A stretch of DNA of 64,000 bases from NCBI GenBank assembly GCA_963920635.1, contig OY987298.1, forward strand, positions 69,771,949-69,835,948. Direction: 5' to 3'. Below, piece by piece: positions 54,787-64,000 of the stretch. The stretch is from Pseudeuparius sepicola (Eukaryota; Arthropoda; Insecta; Coleoptera; Anthribidae). Both the position numbers and the translations under genes were made by a program. The notes beneath the pieces are model-generated. The model had not been told where the DNA came from and made no database searches. It was given only the letters and a program-made list of their open reading frames with translations. The number at the start of each line of letters is the position of its first letter. The stretch's first letter is position 1.

Positions 54787-57700
54787 CAGTAAATTTAGTT
54801 GGATTTATATGGGTAATAATGCAATTCATTGGGTAAGAAAAATTTTCTTATCCATCGATAGTACACCATATAGAAAGCTTAAATCCGAATTTTCGACCAT
54901 TAACCCTTTGCAGGTTTTCCACCATCTTGAATTTAGTGGTAAAATAGTTTTTCGCGGATAACAGCTGTATTTTTAATGCTAATAATTTTACCAAAAAAAT
55001 AGTCGGTACCATTTTTAAAGGAAAAAAAGGTGCTCTGCAAATTGGTTCTCTTGTCATTTTCTTGATTTTTGCATATATAACAAGTTATAAGAAAATAATA
55101 AAAAAAAAAGAGGATGCAACTTTTTTCACATCTAATATTTTTTTTTCTGATAATGACAGCGCAAAATTTTCTTAACAAAAGTTGTTCACTACAAAATTAT
55201 AGTATTTTTAAAGTCACTTGAAACAGCATAAAAAACTCTAATTGCATAAAAAAAACTCAATATAGGACATAAGCGTCACGCAGTTTTTTAAAGATATTCA
55301 TATTCTAAAAGCAACATAATATTTCACTTTTAAGGGTTTTTTAAGGTTGTCAAACACAACGTAAAGGTTAATGCACCATACAATATTGTCAAAAGGTCTC
55401 TAAAAAGCCACATCGATTACAACTATTTACGCAAGTATATCCTAAAATCTGTGAAATTATCGCACGCCTATCCACCGCATTTCGCTGTACAAGTGGCCGG
55501 CCGTCGAACAGTGTAGCCCATGCAAGTATTGGTGATATATTACATTAGGCGAGCATGCAGTCAATTGTTTTTACTACAATATCTATCGTCTCTGTCTCCT
55601 TCATCTCCTTTTACTTATAATACCAGGTGCGGTCTAATATGGTTAAAAAAGTGTTTTGACTCGTATTTCATTGCAGGAAGAGCCTGTTCTCGAGCTACCC
55701 TGGTAAAATATAAATGAACTCACTTGGAACATAGTGATATACGAGGCGCGATCTATTTCATAGCTTTTACCACGCTCTGCTACTGGTAAAAACACCAGAC
55801 TTATCAACCGAAATCACCCGTATAAAATTCACAGGTTTTTATGCTGTTCCAAGTGACTTTAGAAATACTATACCTATGATATTTGTATGAACAACTTTTT
55901 TCTATCAGCAATAGTTTATTTCCGGTACCGTCTCAAAGTTGGGCGCAACGTAGCGCCAAAATACGCGCGCTGTACCTTGACTGTACTCTCTACTTCGCAA
56001 AATTTCCCAAGTTTGACTGTACTTTATGTAAAGTATAATAATTAATTGTGTCTGCGAGTAGTAGTTTATGGTACAAGGACGACAAGTTGAGTTTTTCAGA
56101 CGGATGCAGACTTCACCGGCCGAGGCGCAGTCGAGGCTGGCGAACCGCAGGAGTACGTGTATCATACAATATTTTTTATTCGAATGTGTTTAAATATACC
56201 TATATACTTATTTAAAAAAGTAGAAAATTCAGATCAGAAATGATACTGTTTAGTTCTCATTGCAATAAATCCTAGTTACCTATGAACTTCTACGCGGAGA
56301 AAAAAATATATTTAAAGCTATAATAAAAATAATTATACGTATTAGGAAATTTAATACTATTTGGCACAGCAATACTATATTTTACGAAATTTTTATAAAA
56401 TCGGCTGTATTATAAGAGTAAATATACTGGTGTTTGGTTTAACAACTTGTATGAGTTTTAAATCTAAAAACTAAGATGATATCACATATAATATTCATGT
56501 TTTTAATTTGACTATTTGTTATATTCACTATTAATAAAGCGTATAATAGTTTTAAAAATATTTTTCTATAGTGCAATATTACTTATTATAAAATTTAATT
56601 AATATATATTTGTTTATAATGTAAATATTCAGGAAAAAAATTACGCATATTGGTAGTGAAAATATTGAAGTGTTACTTTAAATATATTTTATTGTAATTG
56701 GTAATATTTATATATAATATAAATTAATATATGAGAACAAATTTTTAGGCTGTCCCGCCGTGGTCGATGAAAATCATCCAGACGTTTTTGCTGATCGTAC
56801 CCGTAAGCATCTGCAGTGTCGACTGTCGACTCGTCCTATATTGGATCGCAACTTATTATCAGTAAGATTGCTAGTAGATATTACTTGGGCATTTGATGAT
56901 TAGTTACAATCCCTCAATGGACGAGTCACCAATAGAGATGCTCTCCAGTTACGACTAGCAAAATGTCTAGAACATTTCCATCGACCATGGCGCAAGAGCC
57001 CGGAAATTCATTCTCATATGGAAAACATCCGTGAAAGCCTAAAAACAAGAGAAATAAAAATTACATGGAGCGAGAATTTAATAAAAAAATATTTATGTAT
57101 TTACTTACATTTATCCAAGGGAATCCAAAATAAAATTCTAGACGTTCATAGGTAACTAAGATTTTGTATGATACAAGGAGAAAAAGTTGTTTTTCGTACT
57201 CCTGCGGTTTGCTAGTCTCGACTGCGCCTTGGCCGCATCCGTATCCGAAAAACTCAACTTTTCGTCCTTGTACCATAAACAACGACACGCGGACACAAAT
57301 AATTATTGTGCTCTACATAATAATATGTCAAAAAATTTGGGAAAATTTGCAAGGTACCGGCAAGGTATAGCGCGGGTACTTCGACCCTACGAGGTGCCAG
57401 GAGACGTTGCGTTAACTTTGAGACGCTACCAGAAATAAACTATTACTGATAGAAAAAAGTTGTTCAGACAAACATCATAGGTAATTTTGTATTGAACAAC
57501 TTTTGTTAAGAAAATTTTGCGCTGTCGTTAGCATAAAAAAAGATATTATATGTGAAAAAAGTTTGCAAACCATTTTTTCTCGATTATTTTCTTATAATTT
57601 GTTATATATGCAAAATTCAAGTAAATGTCAAGAGAACAAATTTGCAGAGCACCTTTTTTCCTTTAAAAATGGTATCGGCTATATTTTTGGTAAAATTAAA

Positions 57701-57874
57701 AATACAGCGGTTATCCGCGAAAAACTAATTTACCACTAAATTCAAGATGGCGGAAAACCTGCACAGGGTTGATGGTCGAAAATTCGGATTTAAGCTTTCT
57801 ATATGGTGTACTATCGATGGATAAAAAAAATTGTCTTACCCAATGAATTGCAATATTAAACCTTAAATTTACTG
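54787..57874. mobile_element. Large foldback element, left arm split by a MITE
   Basis: The left arm (54787-55199 plus 55870-56165) matches, inverted, the right arm (57164-57874), giving arms of about 700 bp that begin CAGTAAATTTA. Shared blocks include GCAATTCATTGGGTAAGA, TAACAAAAGTTGTTCA and ATGGTACAAGGACGA. The right arm is continuous across the point where the left arm carries the 55202-55868 insertion. The loop 56166-57163 has no recognised gene, though 56920-57090 keeps an open plus frame (LQLRLAKCLEHFHRPWRKSP) of unknown origin. ORFs in the arms are shadows. Confidence 0.75.
55202..55868. mobile_element. MITE inserted in the foldback left arm
   Basis: The ends GTATTTTTAAAGTCACTTG and the inverse of GTATTTCTAAAGTCACTTG, continuing with GAACAGCATAAAAA, are flanked by TA (55200-55201, 55869-55870). 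The uninterrupted right arm shows the empty site. No coding sequence. Confidence 0.85.
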
Positions 57875-58400
57875 GACTAACAGCGAAAAATTGCTTCGGG
57901 AAGACACAGCACCAGCACCAGTTATGTCAAACACAAGGTGAGGCACTGTCTGGCACACTCTTGATCGATTTGTGCGTTTGCCAGATTGTGCGATTGGTAT
58001 TGGTAATTATAGGTATATTATTTTTCCTTTAGTTGTATCACAGATTAAAGTACTACACCTAGTATAGAAATACTGCCTAATAAGTGTCTAGATAATTATA
58101 AATACTAGATTCACCTATTAGTCAGGCAGACCTTATCTCATCAATACATAAATATCATATAAATATTATCTACCATTATTTACTTCAAAGCAAACGATTT
58201 GCAACTGATTGGGTATGTCCTTAGACCCTACATACAACGGAAACCACTGTTGCAAAACTATTATTTGCAATTTTATCTTGAAGATTATCTTAATTTACCT
58301 ACCAGAGAAATAAGTTTTTCATTATGAATTATTGGCAACGCTGTTAAACTGTAACTAGTAAATAAATAATAGAGTACAAAAAGTGCTACCCCTTACAAAC
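57875..58400. other. Noncoding AT-rich DNA
   Basis: No feature recognised before the 5' end of the jockey-type LINE. Confidence 0.5.
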
Positions 58401-58665
58401 ATTTCCAAGTACACCCGCGACAGCCGTGGAGTGCACGTCGCGTTTCGTGTGCGGGCCAGCTACAGCGTGTTCCACCGAAGAGAGACTACTCAGCTACGAT
58501 CCAGTCAGGTATTTCTATCATTCCCAACATTTCACTTCTTCTAAGCGTGCTCTAGGGCCCACTTGGGCCCCGCAGAGTTTTCGTCGACCCACGGGCACCC
58601 CCGTGGGTCCGACTTTTTACTTTTTTCGCCACAAATTCACCCCCAACTGCCCATTTCTGGGCAAA

Positions 58666-60297
58666 ATGTCCCACACGGAGGCACCCCAAGGGGTGTCCCG
58701 TTCCTCCCAAGCCACTGACGAAAATTCGTCAACCGGTTATTTTGAAGGGGGGATTTCCCCCCCTCCCGATTCACCTCCCCCCCCCACCCAAAATTCCCGA
58801 GGCTCTCCTAGACCACATAAAGGCTTGTCTTACCCCCAAAGATTCCGCCCCAATCGAAACTTCACCCCATGCGGATCTCATCCGCCGGCTTGAGGCCGAT
58901 AATTTGTTCCTGCGGGAGCAAATTGGAGCCCTCAACGCGACCATGAGAGGGATGGCTACCGAGCTGTCCCTTCTCCATGCGGAGCTGGCGGCCGCAAGGG
59001 CTCCTCCCCAGACACCACCACCCCAATTAGCCGATTCCAGGCAATCCACCCCATCGCCCCAATCAGCCGAATCCAGGCAACCTACCCCGACCCCCCACAT
59101 AGCCGAATCCAGGCAACACCCCCCTAAAGATACTTCCCAAACCCCCAACAACGATATGGAGGTTGCGGAAGCCGCGTGTAAACGCAAGAAGGACCTCGGG
59201 GACTCCTCGGCTTCCGATGACGAAGGATTTCGTCAGGTTAAGGCGAGGAGGGCCCGTCGCTCCCGTGAGGACTTCCCACCTCTAAAACCACCCCCGAAGC
59301 CATTCCAACCCCCGAAACCCCAGGATACATCTCCGAAGCCCTCCCAAACCACCTCCAAGGGGGGCATAACTACATTGTCAACGGCACAATTCTCCAAAGC
59401 TTCTGCTACCCCTCAGCAGGGCAAGCAAAATTCTGCTACCCCTTCCACCTCTCAAGTAGCCCCTAACTCTATGCCCAAACCAAAATCCATAACCCCCATT
59501 GTCCTAAGGGACAAAAGTAAGTGGGTACCCCTTACCAAAGTCCTCCGCAACCACAAAATCGAATACACCAGGGCCACGGATATCCAGCTGGGTATCCGTA
59601 TCGTGCCGGCCACTCCTGATGATTACAGGGCCGTTATCAAGGTCCTGGAACATCACAAATTACCATTCCACACCTTCCCCACCCCAGAGGAGAAGACTCT
59701 CCACGTGATTGCACGTGGAGTTCCCTACGCCTTCTCTGCGCAGGAAATAAATGACGACCTAGTCTCTAGGGGCTACGACCCAGCGTTATCCGGCTAAAGA
59801 AACGAGATGGCAGCCCCATGCCTCTCGTCCTTATCGTCTTGCCTAGGACTCCAAAATCAGTTTCATTGCTCGAAGACCAAGGTCTACTTGGTCTGACCCA
59901 GGTTAAATTCGAGCCTCGAAAGTCACCTAGCCCGATCGTTCATCGGCCACGCTCAGTCCAGGTGCACAGCCACCCCTCTATGTCTTAAGTGCGCGTCCTC
60001 GCATTGGACATTGGACATATGAATGCAAAAAATCTAGGGACACCCCGGCCAAGTGTGCCAACTGTGACCTGCCGCATCCGGCGAGTTACAGGGGCTGCAA
60101 GGCCGTTCCTAGGGTGCGCTCCTTCGCTAAGGCTGCCACCCCACAAACCCCCCCCCCCCCCCAAGCCCAGTGCTACAGACGAGGCCACCTCCTTTCTGGT
60201 AAACCTGAAAGAAACCCTCGCCCCCCTTGGCGACATCCCGTCTGCCATGGACCAAATTTCGGTCCTGGTAAACTTCCTACAATCCCTCCGCAAGTGA
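58666..60297 (+). pseudogene. jockey LINE ORF1 (gag-like, proline-rich with zinc knuckles)
   Basis: It starts at ATG 58666 (MSHTEAPQGVSRSSQATDEN). A nine-C run (58777-58785) shifts the frame into the long 58742-59797 frame. That frame has a coiled-coil-like stretch (IRRLEADNLFLREQIGALNA), a proline-rich low-complexity middle, and the pre-knuckle domain around KSKWVPLTKVLRNHKIEYTR. After about 59795 the frame shifts again, but the knuckle sequence C-L-K-C...AKCANCDLPHPASYRGC (about 59980-60095) and an ending FLVNLKETLAPLGDIPSAMD are still recognisable; stop at 60295. ORF1 proteins of this clade bind element RNA. At least three frame changes; dead. Confidence 0.8.
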
Positions 60298-60342
60298 GGT
60301 GGATTCCCACGCTATTTTGCTCCGTACTTCCACTCCGTTTAA

Positions 60343-62916
60343 ATGGCGGTAGATAATAAACATCTTCGGATACTTTCCTGGAATGCCTGTCACATTCGTC
60401 ATAAAAAAATCCGAGCTTGAAAGCTTCATCCAAGACCAAAAATTCGATGTTATCCTGTTGCAGGAAACATGTCTAATACCCACCGACAGATTCACTCTCA
60501 GAGATTTCCACGTGCACAGGCTCCATAGGCAGAGAGTAGGTTGTCGCTCTGGGGGCGTGGCAACACTCGCTCGCAAAGACCTAAACCCCGTTATCTATTC
60601 AAAACATTCCTACGACAACCTAGAGGTTGCCTCGCTAATTATCCCTCACGGAAATCAAAAAATCTGCTTTTCTTCCGTTTATTTACCCCCATCAAAGCTT
60701 ATGCTTCGAGCTGACCTAGACAAGCTCTTCGACTATGAAGGTCCGGTCGCTGCCATCGGCGATTTTAACGTCAAATCCCCCACTTGAGGGAGTTGGCTGA
60801 CAAATCGTGCGGGCAGGGTCTTAGAAGATTATTGTACAGTAACAAATGTCCTAACTTTCGGCCCCGAAGAACCCACTTTCTACCCTAGAAACCCCGAACA
60901 TAGACCCGACGTCATGGATATTGCCCTTCTCAAAGACTGCAGACTCGAATGCGATATTCGCGCAACCCATGATCTCCGCATAATCCCCTTACAATTATCC
61001 TGGGGGATCCCGAATCCCCTCCGGACGACACCGTCACTGTTCGACGGGTACTCTGGCCCCACTTTCGAAATAACTCAATTCTACAAGACTGTAAAGCCCA
61101 AGTATCAGGGCGCTCGAGGATTCTTCCCGACAGCATGCCATCAGTCGTAACAAAGACCCACTCCCTCCCGATGATAGGCAACTCCTCAAAAGAACCCGCG
61201 CGGCCCGCAAAAGGGCTTGCCGCACTCTCCACCCCGAACATAGACAAGTAGCCAACTTGCTGATCTCCGAGCTGAAAGATGCTCTGCAGCAAGTCCGTTC
61301 TGACAGTTGGCAACAACGTCTAGAGTCCCTAAATCCCCAGAAACGCAATTACTGGCAAATTATCAAGGCACTCAAAGGCAAATCCTCCCGTGGTCTGCTT
61401 CCGCCGATCCACGGCCCCAATGGGGTGGTATACACCTCCGAGGAGAAGGCCGAAGTCTTCGCCGACCATTTTCAGTCTCAATTCCAACCAAACATAGATC
61501 CTGACGAGTGGGAAGAGACGGTAGAGACCGAGGCGGGGCGCTCCTTGCGCCAAAACCCCCCGGATCCTCTCCCGTTTTGCACCTACGAAGAGCTCGTCGC
61601 CATTATCTCGACTTTAAACGTTCGAAAGGCCCCAGGATACGACAACATAACCAACAAGGCAATCAAACTCCTCCCACAAAAATAAATTACCAAACTTCTT
61701 AACTTAATAAATCAATGTCTTCGTCACTATTATTTCCCTACTTGTTGGAAACACGCTATCGTGATTATTATTCCTAAAAAAGTGTCGTCATCCTACCCGC
61801 AAGATTATCGCCCCATTAGTCTGCTGCCAGTAGCAGGCAAAATTCTCGAACGCGTAATCCAATCCCGTCTACGAGACGAGCTCAGTCGAGTAGACGCTCT
61901 CCCCCCCCCCGAGCAATTCGGCTTTCGAGGTGCACATTCCACAGAACATCAAGTCGTCAGACTGGTGGAAGAGATCACGCACAACTTCCAAAATCGTTCA
62001 GACACAGTAGCCATTTTTCTAGACGTAGCCAAGGCTTTTGACCGAGTATGGCATCCAGGTCTAATCTACAAACTCGTCTTGTTAGATATCTCCTTGGCTA
62101 TAGTTAAGATAATATCCTCCTTCTTAAAAGATCGGACCTTCCAGGTCAGAATAGATGGTCTCCTCTCTTCCCGCAGAGCGGTAGAGGCGGGGCTCCCACA
62201 GGGTTCAGTGTTGGGTCCCACTCTATACAACGTCTTCACCCACGATATTCCCAGATTTGCCGGCACCTCGTTGTACCTATACGCTGACGATACTGCGATA
62301 ACCGCTTCAGGTCGTCGCAGTGAGGATGCGTCCAGGGTGCTTCAGGTTGCCTTGGACTCTCTTTCCGAGTGGTTTGATAAGTGGAAGATCAAAGTCAATC
62401 CTGGCAAAACCCAAGCAGTCGTCTTCTCTAAGGGGCGCCAGGCCGCGCCTCCCAGGGTCGTTCTAAATGACTATGAGGTTGATTACTCCACTTCCGCGCT
62501 GTACCTAGGCGTTCACCTAGACAGCCGCTTCACTTTCAAAAAACACACTGAACACATCAGACAAAAAGCCCTAACAATATACAAAGCAGTGTATCCGATG
62601 ATCCACAAAGGATGTTCGCCCCGTGATGACCTATGCCTGTGCTGGCTGGCAGCACATGGCAAAAACTCATCACAAAATACTCCAAGCAGTTCAAAGTCGT
62701 TGTCTTGGGACTATCACGGGTGCCTATTGGTACGTCGCCAATCGCCACATCCACCGTGACATGAATATATCTCCTTTAAATGATTATATTAAGGAACTCT
62801 CCTTAAAGACCTACACAAAGACGGAGACTCATCCAAACGCTCTTCTCCGAGCTGCTACAAATTATGACCCAAATCCCGATCTGCCACACAAAAGACCCCG
62901 ACACACTCTCATCTGA
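60343..62916 (+). pseudogene. jockey LINE ORF2 (endonuclease and reverse transcriptase)
   Basis: It opens at ATG 60343 (MAVDNKHLRILSWNACHIRH), and a seven-A run (60403-60409) breaks the frame. Endonuclease: FDVILLQETCL, AAIGDFNVKSPT, DVMDIALL; an in-frame TGA at 60785 replaces what is normally tryptophan. Reverse transcriptase: NVRKAPGYDNITNKAIKLLP, then a TAA at 61683, then YRPISLLPVAGKILERVI, FGFRGAHSTEHQVVRL, FLDVAKAFDRVWHPGLIYKL, GLPQGSVLGPTLYN, LYLYADDTAITASG (catalytic YADD intact, about 62280) and ALYLGVHLDSRFTFKKH. Near 62615 the frame shifts again into the C-terminal part ending RPRHTLI at 62914. Lesions are few, so the copy is relatively young. Confidence 0.88.
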
Positions 62917-63212
62917 GGTATACTCTAGTCCTTTTTCTTAAAAGGCAACAAACTGCCACTACTCTGGCGAAAATCCACTCGTAGCTCTAAACACAACCGC
63001 CATGGCTTCTTCTAATAGCCACACAAACATCCCTACGGCCACCTCTCCTACAAAATAGGGCTGGAATCCATCCACTATACCCTGAAATAGGCGAGGTTTT
63101 TAGTGGGTATGCCCCGTTTCGGGGAGACCCCCACACTATCACGCGGAACGGTCGCGTGGTGCCTATAAAAGGTTTTCCTCTCCTATCGCAAAAAGACAAA
63201 AAAAACATTTCA

Positions 63213-64000
63213 ATCTACAGATGCCATTTCTATGTTTTTTATTTTTCCGAGTCAACCGTAAATCCAATGACCTTGACGCCATACTCGATGTTTCAACTAC
63301 ACATAAAACAACAGAATAAGGTATCTTCTTCTTCTTCTATCTTTCTTTGGGCTAGGTTGCAAGACCGTTCAATCAGAGCATATAGAACAACCAGCAGTAT
63401 AACTTACTCTTGAGAAATCATCCGCAAATTCAATGACCTTGAGCCATATTGGGGGAATAGAAGTCAGAGATGTATTCGGGAAAATCAATTCAGAAATACA
63501 GATGTGTGGTAAGCACAAGCAGGAGAAATTAGTTCGGAATTTTAATACACATAGATCTTAGACTCCTTCCTGGGATTCTTTATTTAAAGATACAAACACA
63601 AAGCACAATTTACAAAAAAGCACGCTCCACGGCACTGTAATATCTCTGATACATCCAAAAAAGAACTGCCCAATCGCCATAGACGTAACTAGGTCGTATT
63701 TTTGGGGGGGGGGGCTGATCAGGACCGGCTCAAGATTTTGCGGGGCCGGGTGCCGCATGAAAATGCGGGGCCCCAACAAGGAATTATAGATAGATTATAT
63801 AGAAATTAATTTCGAGTGGTGGAGGGACAATTTTTATGTCTTTTAAACAAGGGAATTTAAAATAAATGTAAAAAATGCGCCGCAGGCGAAATTTTTTAAA
63901 AATTTGAAGAAAAATTACATAAAAATAGTCTTGGGAAATCCCAATATCTTCAAGTTTACAAGCTGGAGTGAATATTTTCAAATTTCGAAATGGGGTTCGG
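63213..64000. other. Noncoding DNA, nothing firmly recognised
   Basis: A CTT microsatellite at about 63329-63341, a G run of about 12 at 63703-63714 followed by GC-rich sequence (CCGGCTCAAGATTTTGCGGG) that may be an element end, then AT-rich sequence. No coding potential was supported. Confidence 0.45.

Larger units (their letters stand above)
58400..63212 (+). mobile_element. jockey-clade LINE, nearly full length, decayed
   Basis: The plus-strand element has a GC-rich 5' region (from about 58400), ORF1 (gag-like), ORF2 (endonuclease plus reverse transcriptase), a 3' UTR with short stem-loops (CCCCGTTTCGGGG at about 63113; CGCGGAACGGTCGCG at about 63141) and an A-rich 3' end near 63190-63212. 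Its base composition is clearly more GC-rich than the flanks. The exact 5' end and target duplication were not determined. Confidence 0.85.

Noticed and set aside
58771..59187. 138-codon minus ORF inside the jockey-type LINE
   Set aside because: Antisense of the proline-rich ORF1; glycine/serine-rich composition reflects the opposite strand.

Overview
This is a stretch of an animal nuclear genome, most likely an insect. The evidence is AT-rich DNA, spliced or intronless eukaryotic host genes, and a dense, nested mixture of arthropod-type transposable elements (mariner/IS630, hAT, pogo/Tigger-like, foldback, jockey/CR1 LINEs, a restriction-like-endonuclease LINE and a Penelope-like element). 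I cannot name the species. No operons, prokaryotic signals or RNA genes were recognised.

Host genes are few. A complete intronless TTLL12 (tubulin-tyrosine-ligase-like 12) lies on the minus strand at 36765-38567. The terminal exon of TRAPPC13 lies on the plus strand at 16168-16420, and an unidentified minus-strand exon-like ORF (16480-16701) converges on it. Almost everything else is mobile or repetitive DNA.

Layout. 1-1756: a hAT transposon running off the left edge, with a BED-finger transposase. 3124-4673: a hAT-like element with an 8-bp target duplication, holding a nested foldback. 4940-5510: a LINE 3' end. 7187-10415: an RLE-type LINE inserted beside the tail of a truncated relative, then a 61-bp satellite and a mariner-type remnant. 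11354-16160: old noncoding DNA with stray mariner-type ends. 17143-22650: MITEs and a pogo-like remnant. 23170-26690: a CR1/jockey-like LINE split by a Tigger-like MITE that is itself split by a hAT MITE. 28070-29760: a 5'-truncated Penelope-like element. 30170-36300: nested foldbacks, including a hAT MITE built of ATCGAT-rich minisatellite.

38922-46839 is the most unusual object: a candidate foldback transposon bounded by short inverted termini and a 7-bp direct repeat. Its body is two oppositely oriented satellite arrays (about 21 units of about 241 bp), and its right terminus is interrupted by an apparently intact IS630/mariner-type element with 367-bp inverted repeats. 48382-51952 is a second IS630-type element whose transposase gene appears to have two introns, one of them GC-AG. 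53535-57875 holds three inverted-repeat elements. 58400-63210 is an almost full-length but decayed jockey-clade LINE.

The elements inform each other: several insertions give clean target-site duplications, so relative age can be read from nesting. Many frameshifts lie in homopolymer runs, so some apparent decay could be assembly error.
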